Shown here piece after piece: positions 37,185 to 47,803 of a DNA stretch of 64,000 nt (position 1 is the stretch's first letter; every line of letters begins with the position of its first letter). The stretch is from Rugamonas fusca (lineage in GTDB: Bacteria > Pseudomonadota > Gammaproteobacteria > Burkholderiales > Burkholderiaceae_D). Below the pieces are notes generated by a model. The model saw only the letters and a program-made list of their open reading frames with translations, did not search any database and was not told where the DNA came from. The DNA lies in contig NZ_JACEZS010000003.1 of NCBI RefSeq assembly GCF_014042365.1, positions 62,001 to 126,000 of the forward strand, written 5' to 3'. Both the position numbers and the translations under genes were made by a program.

Positions 37185-38066
37185 TCATTTAGTCAACGCG
37201 GCGCGCACGCTGCCATCGGCCGCGTCGAGCCAGGCCTGGGCTTGGTCCACGTCCACCTGCCGCAGCAGGGCGACGATGGCCACCTTGACGTGGAACCGGC
37301 ATTGCTCGAGCACATGGCGGGCGGCGGTGGCGTCGGCGCCGGTGGCGTGCATGGTCAGCCGCACGGCGCGCGCCATCAGCTTGGCGTTGGTCGGCTGCAA
37401 GTCTACCATCAAGTTTCCATACACTTTATGGAGCCGCACCATCAGCGCGCTCGACAGCGTATTGAGCACGATCTTTTGCGCCGTGCCCGCTTTCAGGCGC
37501 GTGCTGCCGGAGATGATTTCCGGTCCCGTGTCCACCGTGATGCCGAGGTCGGCCTCGCGCACCAGCGGCGAACCGGCGTTGTTGGCGATGCCGATGGTGT
37601 AGGCGCCCAGCTTGCGGGCCGCCTGCAGCGCGCCCAGCACGTAGGGCGTGGTGCCGGACGCGGCCAGCAGCAGCAGCACGTCGTGCGGTGCCGGATAGAG
37701 CCGGCGCACGTCGGCCGCGCCCTGTTCCGGCTTGTCCTCCACGCCCTCGACGGAAGCGAACATGGCCGGCTGGCCGCCGGCCAGCACGGCCAGCGCCCGC
37801 TCGTGGGGCCAGGAGAAAGTGGGGTGGAGTTCCACGCTGTCGAGCACGCCGATGCGGCCCGAGGTGCCGGCGCCCACGTAGATCAGGCGGCCGCCGGCGG
37901 CAATGCGCGGCAGCATAGCTTCCACGGCCGCCGCGATGGCCGGTGCAGCCGCGCGCACGGCGTGCACGGCGCGCGCCTGGTCGTCGAGCAGCGCCGCGAT
38001 CAGCTCCGGCAGCGGGTACTGGTCCAGCTGGGCGTGGTCCGGATGGGGGGTTTCCGTGTTCAGCAT
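37185..38066 (-). CDS. murQ: N-acetylmuramic acid 6-phosphate etherase
   Basis: A 293-aa SIS-domain lyase that removes lactate from MurNAc-6-phosphate to give GlcNAc-6-phosphate. The signature GAGTSGRIGVLDSVELHPTF carries the catalytic Glu; LLLAASGTTPYVLGALQAAR and ISGSTRLKAGTAQKIVLNTL complete the sugar-phosphate site. The ATG at 38066 is chosen over a TTG at 38090. It is the first enzyme gene after the GntR-type regulator (84-base gap) and heads a tightly packed operon. Murein salvage through this step occurs in the cytoplasm. Confidence 0.95.
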   Translation of the reverse strand: MLNTETPHPDHAQLDQYPLPELIAALLDDQARAVHAVRAAAPAIAAAVEAMLPRIAAGGRLIYVGAGTSGRIGVLDSVELHPTFSWPHERALAVLAGGQPAMFASVEGVEDKPEQGAADVRRLYPAPHDVLLLLAASGTTPYVLGALQAARKLGAYTIGIANNAGSPLVREADLGITVDTGPEIISGSTRLKAGTAQKIVLNTLSSALMVRLHKVYGNLMVDLQPTNAKLMARAVRLTMHATGADATAARHVLEQCRFHVKVAIVALLRQVDVDQAQAWLDAADGSVRAALTK

Positions 38067-38150
38067 CGCCGTGGTCCGAGATGAAGACAAGCTCAGTGTA
38101 ATCCCAAACCCGGACCTACCGCCACGAAAGCTTTACTGCCCGCCAGCAAG

Positions 38151-38891
38151 TCAGGTGGGACGGCGCATCTCCGCCACGAAATCGTAGTGGTCGCTGTGGC
38201 AATAGGAATGGGTCAATTCCATCGCCTCGCCCGACTCCAGGTAGGCGATGCGGGTGATGTAGAGCACGGCCTGGCCTTCGGGCACGCCCAATTGGCGGGC
38301 CAGCTCGGCCGAGGCGTTCATGGCGCGGATGTGCTGCAAGGCGCGCACGGGCGCCTTGCCGATGGTGTCCAGATAGCGGTACAGGGAATCGCCGACCGCC
38401 TCCGGGTCGGCCAGGATGGTTTGCGGCAGCACGCTGACCTCGTAGGCCATCACCACGTCGTCGGCCAGGCGCAGGCGCTCCAGCCGCGCCACCTTGGAAT
38501 ACGGCGACAGGCCCAGGCTCAGTTGCTCGTCCGGCGACGGCGTGACGATGGAACGCTTGAGCCAGCGCGAGCCGGGCTGGTGGCCACGCTGCTGCAACTG
38601 CTCGGAAAAACTGGTCAGGTTCGACAGCGGCTGCTCGATGCGCGGCGCGATGTAGTTGCCCGAGCCGCGGCGGCGCACCACCAGGCCCTGGTCCACCAGC
38701 TGGTCGATGGCCTTGCGCGCCGTCACCCGCGACACGTTGAGCAATTCCGACAGCGTGCGCTCGGACGGCAGCGCCTGGTCCACCTGATAGCGGCCGTTGT
38801 GCACGTCGTCGGTCAGCTTGCGCGCGATCTGCATGTACAAGGGCGAACTGTCCTTGTCGTCGGGTTTGAATACGGCACTGCGCTGGCTCAT
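38151..38891 (-). CDS. GntR/HutC-family regulator with UTRA domain
   Basis: A 246-aa repressor-like protein. The N-terminal winged helix (about 15-80: LYMQIARKLTDDVHNGRYQV, LSELLNVSRVTARKAIDQLV) is followed by a UTRA ligand domain (about 95-240; ITRIAYLESGEAMELTHSYC). Related NagR/YvoA proteins respond to amino-sugar phosphates. Being first in the murQ operon, it most likely senses MurNAc-6P or GlcNAc-6P and controls the operon; that is inference. The ATG at 38891 has a strong AGGAG site. It is divergent from the D-amino-acid dehydrogenase gene. Confidence 0.9.
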   Translation of the reverse strand: MSQRSAVFKPDDKDSSPLYMQIARKLTDDVHNGRYQVDQALPSERTLSELLNVSRVTARKAIDQLVDQGLVVRRRGSGNYIAPRIEQPLSNLTSFSEQLQQRGHQPGSRWLKRSIVTPSPDEQLSLGLSPYSKVARLERLRLADDVVMAYEVSVLPQTILADPEAVGDSLYRYLDTIGKAPVRALQHIRAMNASAELARQLGVPEGQAVLYITRIAYLESGEAMELTHSYCHSDHYDFVAEMRRPT

Positions 38892-38936
38892 AGAATCTCC
38901 TGTTCGCCGCTAGTGTACTGGCGTTCGGGGGGGCGC

Positions 38937-38990
38937 GTGTAGTCTGGATACATGAATTTCCTTCTGTTTGTCAGAAAATGACAAGCGTTC
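38937..38990. promoter_or_regulatory. Putative regulatory region between GntR and dadA-like genes
   Basis: It contains an inverted repeat, TTGTCA/TGACAA around five bases (about 38968-38984), and a GTCTGGATAC element nearer the GntR start. On the minus strand a weak CTGACA, 18-base spacer, TATCCA promoter can be drawn. GntR/UTRA regulators bind palindromes of about this size, but no consensus match is claimed. Confidence 0.3.
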
Positions 38991-39095
38991 CTCTGCTTTC
39001 ATGGGCGGATCACGCTTTTTTCATCGCCTCGGGCACATGGACGGCGCTATGCTGGCGCCATGGGCGGGCGGCCCGGAGGCAACCGGGAGGGTGCG

Positions 39096-40340
39096 ATGGG
39101 ACAGCGGGTGATCGTGATCGGCGGCGGCGTGGTGGGCTTGACGACGGCCTGGTGGCTGCTGGAGGCGGGCCACCGCGTGCGGGTGCTGGAACGCGCGGCC
39201 GAGCCGGCCAGCGGCGCCAGCCACGCCAACGGCGGCCAGCTCAGCTACCGCTACGTGTCGCCGCTGGCCGACGCCGGCGTCCCACTGAAAGCGCTGCACT
39301 GGCTGCTGCAGCGCGACGGCCCGCTGCGCCTGCGGCCTGAGGCGGACCCGCGCCAGTGGCGCTGGCTGGCGCAATTCCTGATGCGCTGCAATGGCACGCG
39401 CAACGCCCGCACCACGGCCATGCTGCTGGAACTGGGCACGCGCAGCCGGGCGGCCATGGGCGAACTGATGCGGCTGATTCCGCCGGCCGAGTTCGCATGG
39501 CGCGAGCCGGGCAAGCTGGTGCTGTATCGCTCGCCGGCGTTGCTGAACACGGCCGCCAGGCGGACGCACGGCGAACCGGCGACGGAGATATGGTCGACGG
39601 CGGAAGCGGTCCAGCGGGAACCGGCGCTGGCCACGCTGCAAGCGGCGCTGGCTGGCGCCATCTACACCCACGGCGAGGCGGTGGCCGATTGCCGCCTGTT
39701 CTGCCTGGCGCTGGCGCGCCTGCTGCACAGTCATCCCGGCTACGAAGGCACGCTGCAGGGCAGCGCACACGGCTGGCGCATCGAAGGCGGCGAGCTGACG
39801 GCGCTGGAAACGAGCCTGGGGCCGCAGCAAGCCGAGCAGTTCGTGCTGGCCGCCGGCATCCAGAGCCGCGACCTGGCGGCCGGCGCCGGCTTGCGCCTGC
39901 CGCTGTATCCGCTCAAGGGCTACAGCCTGACGGCGCCCATCCGTCCCGGCGACGCCGCCCCCTCCATCAGCGTGACGGATTTCGAGCGCAAGACCTTGTA
40001 CGCGCGCATCGGCGACCAGTTGCGCATCGCGGCCATGGTGGACATGGTGGGCGAGCGCCCCGCGATCGACCCGCGCCGCGTGGCCAGCCTCACGCGCACG
40101 GCCCGCGCCGCCATGCCGCACGCGGCCGACTACGCGCATGCGGTGGCATGGTCCGGCCTGCGCCCGGCCACGCCGGACGGCGCCCCCATCATCGGCCCCA
40201 CGCCGCTGGCCAACCTGTGGCTGAACGTGGGCCATGGCGCGCTGGGCTTCACCTTTTCGTGCGGCAGCGCCAGCCTGCTGGCCGGCATGATGGCCGGCCA
40301 GCCCGCGCCATTGGCGCTGACGGGGCTGGGGTTGCGCTAG
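39096..40340 (+). CDS. D-amino-acid dehydrogenase (DadA-like)
   Basis: A 414-aa FAD-dependent dehydrogenase of the DAO superfamily. The N-terminal Rossmann motif VIVIGGGVVGLTTAWWL is followed by the DadA-typical ASHANGGQLSYRYVSPLADAG; the C-terminal end WSGLRPATPDGAPIIGPTPL with NVGHGALGFTFSCGSA is the FAD-binding closure. It oxidises D-alanine and other D-amino acids to keto acids, feeding the respiratory chain from the inner face of the membrane. The ATG at 39096 follows GGGAGGG. It is divergent from the murein-salvage operon, whose VanX-like enzyme would supply D-Ala. Confidence 0.88.
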   Translation: MGQRVIVIGGGVVGLTTAWWLLEAGHRVRVLERAAEPASGASHANGGQLSYRYVSPLADAGVPLKALHWLLQRDGPLRLRPEADPRQWRWLAQFLMRCNGTRNARTTAMLLELGTRSRAAMGELMRLIPPAEFAWREPGKLVLYRSPALLNTAARRTHGEPATEIWSTAEAVQREPALATLQAALAGAIYTHGEAVADCRLFCLALARLLHSHPGYEGTLQGSAHGWRIEGGELTALETSLGPQQAEQFVLAAGIQSRDLAAGAGLRLPLYPLKGYSLTAPIRPGDAAPSISVTDFERKTLYARIGDQLRIAAMVDMVGERPAIDPRRVASLTRTARAAMPHAADYAHAVAWSGLRPATPDGAPIIGPTPLANLWLNVGHGALGFTFSCGSASLLAGMMAGQPAPLALTGLGLR

Positions 40341-40418
40341 ACGCGGACCGCCCCGCAGCCCGTCCAATCCCGAATTGGCGGATAATGCGGGATTGTTCCG
40401 CCGTCCATCCCCTCATTC

Positions 40419-40868
40419 ATGTCCAAAAAAACAACGACGTCCGCGGCTTGCCCGTGCGGCGGCCCTTCCTACGCCACCTGCTGCGGCCCCTATCTGGAAG
40501 GCGCCGCCATCCCCGCCACGGCCGAGCAACTGATGCGTTCACGCTACACTGCCTACACTTTGGGCAACGAAGCCTACCTGCTGGCAACCTGGCACAGCAG
40601 CACGCGCCCCACCGAGCCCATCATCGTCGCAGGAGAAAAATTGCAGTGGCTGGGACTTGAGGTAAAATCTGCTTTACGTTTACGTCAACGTAAAGCAGAA
40701 TCCGACGACGCGCTGCGTCAGGACACCGTCGAATTCGTGGCGCGCTGCAAGCTCAATGGCCGCGCCCAGCGCCTGCACGAGATCAGCAACTTCGTGCGCG
40801 AAGAAAGTAAAGGCGAGGGTGAGGGCGGCTTGCGCTGGTATTACGTTGACGGGAGTTTTCCAGAATAA
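40419..40868 (+). CDS. YchJ-family SEC-C motif protein (UPF0225)
   Basis: A 149-aa protein of the YchJ family. The N-terminal zinc-binding SEC-C motif is [18 protein letters not shown] (Cys11, Cys13, Cys21, Cys22), followed by the conserved [15 protein letters not shown] and the cystatin/NTF2-like domain to the end ([11 protein letters not shown]). Function is unknown. Oddly, codons 84-93 ([10 protein letters not shown] region) contain a 30-base LiuR-type palindrome, so this coding sequence doubles as a regulatory site for the leucine genes starting 38 bases after its stop. Confidence 0.88.
   Translation: MSKKTTTSAACPCGGPSYATCCGPYLEGAAIPATAEQLMRSRYTAYTLGNEAYLLATWHSSTRPTEPIIVAGEKLQWLGLEVKSALRLRQRKAESDDALRQDTVEFVARCKLNGRAQRLHEISNFVREESKGEGEGGLRWYYVDGSFPE
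40669..40698. promoter_or_regulatory. LiuR-type operator inside the YchJ-family gene
   Basis: A perfect palindrome with 12-base arms, CTGCTTTACGTT and AACGTAAAGCAG, around TACGTC. The core ACGTTTACGTCAACGT is 15/16 identical to the site at 19116. It lies 208 bases upstream of the liuB ATG and wholly inside the preceding reading frame. It is the longest palindrome of the three LiuR-type sites. Confidence 0.82.
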
Positions 40869-40905
40869 AGGCGCCGGAGACAGCGCCACAACACGAGGAA
40901 CAACC

Positions 40906-42528
<1,623 letters not shown>

Positions 42529-42539
42529 TGGAGGCTGCC

Positions 42540-43325
42540 ATGACTTATCAAACCCTGACCATCGCCATCGCCGACAAGGTCGCCACCGTCACGCTGAACC
42601 GGCCCGACGTGCGCAACGCCTTCAACGAGACCACCATCAGCGACATCACGCTGGCCTTCGACCAGCTGGGCCGCGACGAAGCCGTGCGCGCCATCGTACT
42701 GGCCGCCAATGGCCCGGCCTTCTGCGCCGGTGCGGACCTGAACTGGATGAAGAAAATGGCCGGCTATTCGCACGAGGAAAACAACGCCGACGCCATGCAA
42801 CTGGCCGAAATGCTGCGCACCATCTACCTGTGCCCCAAGCCCGTGGTGGCGAAAGTGCAGGGCGACTGCTACGCCGGCGGCATGGGCCTGGTGGCCGCCT
42901 GCGACGTCACGGTGGCGGTGGAGGAGGCGCACTTCTGCCTGAGCGAAGTGAAACTGGGCCTGATCCCCGCCACCATTTCGCCGTACGTCATCAAGGCCAT
43001 GGGCGAGCAGCAATCGCGCCGCTACTTCCTGACCGCCGAGCGCTTCACGGCGCAACAGGCGCTGCGCATCGGCTTCGCCCACGAGGTGGTGGCTGCCGGT
43101 GAGCTCGACGCCACCGTGGCCGCCATCGTCAAGGCGCTGGTCAACAACAGTCCGAACGCCGTGCGGCAAGCCAAGGTGCTGGTGCGCGACGTGGCCGGAC
43201 AACCCGTCACCGATGCGCTGCTGGCCGATACGGCCGAACGCATCGCCCATATCCGCGCTTCGGAACAAGGCCGCGAAGGCGTGCAATCGTTCCTGGAAAA
43301 GCGCAAGCCGGCCTGGCTCAACTAG
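42540..43325 (+). CDS. liuC: Methylglutaconyl-CoA hydratase
   Basis: A 261-aa crotonase-fold enzyme adding water to 3-methylglutaconyl-CoA to give HMG-CoA. Oxyanion-hole regions are AFCAGADLNWMKKM and QGDCYAGGMGLVAACD; the catalytic Glu lies in LSEVKLGLIPATISPYV. The start ATG at 42540 follows a perfect GGAGG and lies 11 bases after liuB. The ADLNWMKKMA stretch is characteristic of the LiuC/AtuE group, supporting the specific call. Confidence 0.92.
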   Translation: MTYQTLTIAIADKVATVTLNRPDVRNAFNETTISDITLAFDQLGRDEAVRAIVLAANGPAFCAGADLNWMKKMAGYSHEENNADAMQLAEMLRTIYLCPKPVVAKVQGDCYAGGMGLVAACDVTVAVEEAHFCLSEVKLGLIPATISPYVIKAMGEQQSRRYFLTAERFTAQQALRIGFAHEVVAAGELDATVAAIVKALVNNSPNAVRQAKVLVRDVAGQPVTDALLADTAERIAHIRASEQGREGVQSFLEKRKPAWLN

Positions 43326-43352
43326 GCCGGCCATTTTTCAGCTGGAGTATTT

Positions 43353-44681
43353 TTGGAACCGAACAAACAAAGCGACTGGGTCGCACGCAGCCTGCGCAAC
43401 GTGTGGCATCCGTGCACCCAGATGCAGCATCACGAAACTGTGCCCCTGATCCCCGTCAGCCATGGCCGCGGCGCCTGGCTGTACGACCACGAAGGCAAGC
43501 GCTATCTGGACGCGATCAGCTCCTGGTGGGTGAATTTGTTCGGCCATGCCAACCCGCGCATCAACGCCGCCCTCAAGGAGCAGCTGGACCTGCTGGAACA
43601 CGCCATGCTGGCCGGCTTCACCCATGAGCCGGTGATCCGCCTGTCCGAGCAACTGGCCGCGCTCACGGGCGACGTGCTGGGCCACTGCTTCTACGCCAGC
43701 GATGGCGCCTCGGCCGTGGAAATCGCCCTGAAAATGAGCTTCCACAGCTGGCGCAACCGCGGCCACGGGGACAAGCAGGAATTCGTCTGCCTCAAGGGCA
43801 GCTACCACGGTGAAACCATCGGCGCGCTGGCCGTCACCGACGTGGCCCTGTTCAAGGACGCCTACGGCCCGCTGCTGCGCGCCAGCCAGACCGTGATGTC
43901 GCCCGACGCGCGCCAGGCCGTGGACGGCGAAACGGCGCAGGACGTGGCGCGCCGCGCGGCGGCCGACGTCGAGCGCCTGTTCCAGCAGCGCGGCGACAAG
44001 ATCGCCGCCATCATCATCGAACCGCTGGTGCAATGCGCCACCGGCATGGCCATGCACGATCCGCTCTACCTGACGCTGGTGCGCGAACTGTGCGACCGCC
44101 ACCAGGTGCACCTGATCCTCGACGAAATCGCCGTCGGCTGCGGCCGCACGGGCACCTTCTTCGCCTGTGAGCAGGCCGGCATCTGGCCCGACTTCCTGTG
44201 CCTGTCCAAGGGCATCAGCGGCGGCTACCTGCCACTGTCGCTGGTGATGACGCGCGACGACATCTACCAGGCCTTCTACAGCGCCGACGTCACGCGCGGC
44301 TTCCTGCACTCGCATTCATACACGGGCAACCCGCTGGCCTGCCGCGCCGCGCTGGCCACGCTGCAGATCTTCCAGGACGACCATGTGCTGGCCCACAACC
44401 GCGCGCGCGCTGAACGGCTGACGCAGGCGCTGGCGCCGCTGGCCAACCACGAACGGGTGCGCCACTTCCGCCAGCGCGGCATGATCTGGGCCTTCGACGC
44501 GATCCGCGCGCCGGCCGACTTCTCGCGCCGCTTCTTCGCCACGGCGCTGGAACACGAACTGCTGATGCGCCCCATCGGCCCCACCGTCTACATGATGCCG
44601 CCCTACATCCTGAGCGACGAGGAAATCGACGGCCTGGCCGCCAGCACGCTGGCCGTGTTCAATCAAGTGATGGCGGCCTGA
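43353..44681 (+). CDS. bioA: Adenosylmethionine-8-amino-7-oxononanoate aminotransferase
   Basis: A 442-aa class III PLP aminotransferase converting KAPA to DAPA in biotin synthesis with SAM as amino donor. The PLP lysine is Lys286 in [15 protein letters not shown]; substrate motifs [19 protein letters not shown] and [14 protein letters not shown] are those of BioA. The start is TTG at 43353, seven bases after GGAG; no ATG gives a better N-terminus (the WHPCTQM motif begins at about residue 18). It lies 27 bases after liuC and two bases before bioF. Confidence 0.95.
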   Translation: MEPNKQSDWVARSLRNVWHPCTQMQHHETVPLIPVSHGRGAWLYDHEGKRYLDAISSWWVNLFGHANPRINAALKEQLDLLEHAMLAGFTHEPVIRLSEQLAALTGDVLGHCFYASDGASAVEIALKMSFHSWRNRGHGDKQEFVCLKGSYHGETIGALAVTDVALFKDAYGPLLRASQTVMSPDARQAVDGETAQDVARRAAADVERLFQQRGDKIAAIIIEPLVQCATGMAMHDPLYLTLVRELCDRHQVHLILDEIAVGCGRTGTFFACEQAGIWPDFLCLSKGISGGYLPLSLVMTRDDIYQAFYSADVTRGFLHSHSYTGNPLACRAALATLQIFQDDHVLAHNRARAERLTQALAPLANHERVRHFRQRGMIWAFDAIRAPADFSRRFFATALEHELLMRPIGPTVYMMPPYILSDEEIDGLAASTLAVFNQVMAA

Positions 44682-44683
44682 CC

Positions 44684-45868
44684 ATGGAACTGCTGAACCG
44701 ACTGGACGCCCAGCTGCAAACGCTGGCCCAACAAAGCCTGATCCGCACCCGCCGCGTGGTCGATTCGCCCTGCGGTCCGCGCGTGCGCGTGGACGGGCGC
44801 GAGCTGCTGGCCTTTTGCAGCAACGACTACCTGGGCCTGGCCAGCCATCCCGCGCTGGCCGCCGCGCTGCAGGAAGGCGCCGCCCTGTACGGCGCCGGCA
44901 GCGGCGCCTCGCACCTGATTTCCGGCCATAGCCGCGCCCACTTCCAGCTCGAGGACCGGCTGGCCCAATTTGTCGGCGCCCACCTGGAGCGCCCGCGCGC
45001 GCTGTACTTCTGCACCGGCTACATGGCCAACCTGGCCATCATCACGGGCCTGACGGCGGGCGATCGCGACGCGGCCATCTTCTCCGAATCGCTGAACCAC
45101 GCCTCGCTGATCGACGGCACCCGGCTGGCGCGCGCCGCCGTGCAGGTCTACCCGCACGCCGACCTGGAGGCGCTGGCCACCATGCTGCAAGCCAGTACGG
45201 CCGCCACCAAGGTGGTGGTGACGGACAGCGTGTTCAGCATGGATGGCGACCTGGCCGACCTGCCAGCCCTGCTGGCGTTGTGCGAACGGTACGGCGCCTG
45301 GCTGGTGGTGGACGACGCCCACGGCCTCGGTACGCTGGGCGAACATGGCCACGGCGCGCTTGAACATTTCGGGCTGCAATCGCCCTACCTGGTCTACATG
45401 GGCACCCTGGGCAAAGCGGCCGGCGTGGGCGGTGCCTTCGTGGCGGCCCATGAAACCGTGATCGAAACGTTAATACAAAAGGCCCGCCCCTACATCTTCA
45501 CCACGGCCGCCGCGCCCGCGCTGGCGCACGCGCTGCTGGCCAGCCTGGAGCTGCTGGAAGGGCCCGAAGGCATGCAAAGACGCGCACACCTGCAGGCATT
45601 GGTGGCACAATTGAACGATGGCCTGCGCCTGACGCGCTGGCAGCGGCTGCCCTCGGACACGGCGATCCAGCCGATCCTGATCGGCGACAACGCCGAGACC
45701 ATGCGCGCCGGCGCCGCCCTGTACGAGCAGGGCCTGTGGGTGGGCACGATCCGTCCGCCGACGGTGGCGCCGGGCACCTCGCGCCTGCGCGTGACGCTGT
45801 CGGCCGGCCACACCCACGCGGACGTGGCCACGCTGGTCAACGCCATCAATGCATTGGAAAGGATGTGA
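44684..45868 (+). CDS. bioF: 8-amino-7-oxononanoate synthase
   Basis: A 394-aa PLP enzyme of the alpha-oxoamine synthase family joining pimeloyl-ACP and L-alanine with loss of CO2. Signatures: [35 protein letters not shown], the PLP-binding [12 protein letters not shown], and Lys244 in [13 protein letters not shown]. The ATG at 44684 lies two bases after bioA, indicating coupled translation. The bioD gene starts one base after its stop. Confidence 0.96.
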   Translation: MELLNRLDAQLQTLAQQSLIRTRRVVDSPCGPRVRVDGRELLAFCSNDYLGLASHPALAAALQEGAALYGAGSGASHLISGHSRAHFQLEDRLAQFVGAHLERPRALYFCTGYMANLAIITGLTAGDRDAAIFSESLNHASLIDGTRLARAAVQVYPHADLEALATMLQASTAATKVVVTDSVFSMDGDLADLPALLALCERYGAWLVVDDAHGLGTLGEHGHGALEHFGLQSPYLVYMGTLGKAAGVGGAFVAAHETVIETLIQKARPYIFTTAAAPALAHALLASLELLEGPEGMQRRAHLQALVAQLNDGLRLTRWQRLPSDTAIQPILIGDNAETMRAGAALYEQGLWVGTIRPPTVAPGTSRLRVTLSAGHTHADVATLVNAINALERM

Positions 45869-45869
45869 C

Positions 45870-46634
45870 ATGAGTCTGGACGACCCCGTTCTGGCCGCCA
45901 CGCCGCAGGTGCAGCCCGCACCGGCGGCCGCCGGCGCGCGCCCCCGCTTCGCCTGCTTCACCACCGGCACCGACACGGAAATCGGCAAGACCCTGGTGTC
46001 GGCCGCCATGCTGCACGCGCTGGTGCAAAGCGGCGTGCGCGCCTGCGGCATGAAACCCATCGCGGCCGGCGCCGAACTGCGCAACGGCCGCTGGCACAAC
46101 GAAGACGCCGACATGCTGATCGCGGCCGGCAATGTCTCGCTGCCGCAGGAGCTGACCACGCCGTTCCTGCTCAAGGAACCGGCCGCGCCCCACATCGCGG
46201 CCGAACTGGAAGACGCCTACATCTCGCCCGTACCCATCCTGGCCGCCTACATCGAAGTGAGCGCCGCCTCGGACGCGGTGGTGGTGGAAGGGGTGGGCGG
46301 CTTCCGCGTGCCGCTGAACGAGGAATTCGACACGGCCAACCTGGCCGAGCAACTCGACCTGCCCGTGGTGCTGGTGGTGGGCATGCGGCTGGGCTGCATC
46401 AGCCACGCGCTCTTGACGGTGGAAGCCATCGCCAACCGCAACCTGATGCTGGCCGGCTGGGTCGCCAATGAGGTCGACCCCGACATGGCCTTCATCGACG
46501 AGAACATCGCCGCGCTGGCGGAACGCATTCCGGCGCCCCTGCTGGGCCGCGTGCCGCGCCTGGCGCAACCATCGGCCGCCGCCGCCGCCGAATACCTGGA
46601 CTTTACCAAGCTGCCCAACTGGCCGGCTGCCTAA
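45870..46634 (+). CDS. bioD: Dethiobiotin synthetase
   Basis: A 254-aa P-loop enzyme closing the ureido ring of dethiobiotin with CO2 and ATP. The N-terminal P-loop is [11 protein letters not shown] (32-41 region), followed by KPIAAGA and [14 protein letters not shown], which hold the substrate. The first 25 or so residues are an Ala/Pro-rich extension not seen in E. coli BioD. The ATG at 45870 follows AAGGA; an in-frame ATG 21 bases upstream overlaps bioF. Next gene: bioB. Confidence 0.94.
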   Translation: MSLDDPVLAATPQVQPAPAAAGARPRFACFTTGTDTEIGKTLVSAAMLHALVQSGVRACGMKPIAAGAELRNGRWHNEDADMLIAAGNVSLPQELTTPFLLKEPAAPHIAAELEDAYISPVPILAAYIEVSAASDAVVVEGVGGFRVPLNEEFDTANLAEQLDLPVVLVVGMRLGCISHALLTVEAIANRNLMLAGWVANEVDPDMAFIDENIAALAERIPAPLLGRVPRLAQPSAAAAAEYLDFTKLPNWPAA

Positions 46635-46660
46635 CCTGATTGACCGTAGAAGGAAACACG

Positions 46661-47704
46661 ATGTCCCTGACCCAAGAACCGAAAACCGTCGAACTGCACC
46701 GCCCCACGGCGCCCATCACGCTGCCGGCCGCCGCCACCTGGCCGGTGGACGACGTGCTGGCCCTGTTCGAGCTGCCGTTCAACGACCTGATGTTCCAGGC
46801 CCAGCAAACCCACCGCGCCAACTTCCCCGACGGCGACGTGGAACTGGCCACGCTGCTGTCGATCAAGACCGGCGGCTGCGAGGAGGATTGCGGCTACTGC
46901 CCGCAGGCGGCCCGCTACGACACCGGCGTGGAAGCGAAGAAGATCCTCGACATCGACACCGTGCTGGAGGCGGCCAGGCAGGCCAAGGACAGCGGCGCCA
47001 CCCGCTTCTGCATGGGCGCCGCCTGGCGCAGCCCGAAAGACCGCGACATGGACAAGGTCGAGGAAATGGTGCGTGAAGTGAAGGCGCTGGGCATGGAAAC
47101 CTGCGCCACGCTGGGCATGCTGGAAGAGCAGCAGGCGCTGCGCCTGAAAGCGGCCGGCCTCGACTACTACAACCACAACCTGGACACGGCGCCCGAGTTC
47201 TACGACAACGTGATCTCCACCCGCGAATACCAGGACCGCCTGGACACACTGGGCCGGGTGCGCGAAGCGGGCCTCAAGGTCTGCTGCGGCGGCATCGTCG
47301 GCATGGGCGAATCGCGCCTGCAGCGCGCCGGCCTGATCGCCCAGCTGGCCAACCTGAACCCGTACCCGGAATCGGTGCCCGTCAACCACCTGGTGCAGGT
47401 GGAAGGCACGCCACTGTACGGCCTGGACCCGCTGGACCCGCTGGAATTCGTGCGCACCATCGCCGTGGCCCGCATCACCATGCCGAAAGCGCGGGTGCGC
47501 CTGTCGGCCGGCCGCCGCCAGCTGGGCGAGGCCGTGCAAGCGATGTGCTTCCTGGCCGGCGCCAACTCCATCTTCTACGGCGACAAGCTGCTCACCACGG
47601 GCAACCCGGAAGCGGAGGACGACCGCGCACTGCTGGCCAAGCTGGGCCTGAAGACCCGCGGCACGGTGCTCGAATCGGCGCCGAAAGAGAAGTGCGGCTG
47701 CTGA
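46661..47704 (+). CDS. bioB: Biotin synthase
   Basis: A 347-aa radical-SAM enzyme inserting sulfur into dethiobiotin. The [4Fe-4S] cysteines are Cys73, Cys77 and Cys80 in [13 protein letters not shown]; the [2Fe-2S] ligands lie in [19 protein letters not shown] and [14 protein letters not shown]. The Arg cluster ligand region [12 protein letters not shown] is present. The ATG at 46661 follows AAGGA. It ends the bioA-F-D-B block; bioC, bioH and birA are not in the window. Confidence 0.97.
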   Translation: MSLTQEPKTVELHRPTAPITLPAAATWPVDDVLALFELPFNDLMFQAQQTHRANFPDGDVELATLLSIKTGGCEEDCGYCPQAARYDTGVEAKKILDIDTVLEAARQAKDSGATRFCMGAAWRSPKDRDMDKVEEMVREVKALGMETCATLGMLEEQQALRLKAAGLDYYNHNLDTAPEFYDNVISTREYQDRLDTLGRVREAGLKVCCGGIVGMGESRLQRAGLIAQLANLNPYPESVPVNHLVQVEGTPLYGLDPLDPLEFVRTIAVARITMPKARVRLSAGRRQLGEAVQAMCFLAGANSIFYGDKLLTTGNPEAEDDRALLAKLGLKTRGTVLESAPKEKCGC

Positions 47705-47803
47705 ACGTTTGAACGGGCCGGCGGCGCCGTTCCCGCGCGGGGCCGGCGCCACGGCGGGACATAAAACCATAACACTTCCAGCTTAGGGCTGCAGAGAGAG
47801 ACT

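Noticed and set aside
40840..40856. A fourth LiuR-type site (TTACGTTGACGG)
   Set aside because: Only one half resembles the motif; no palindrome.
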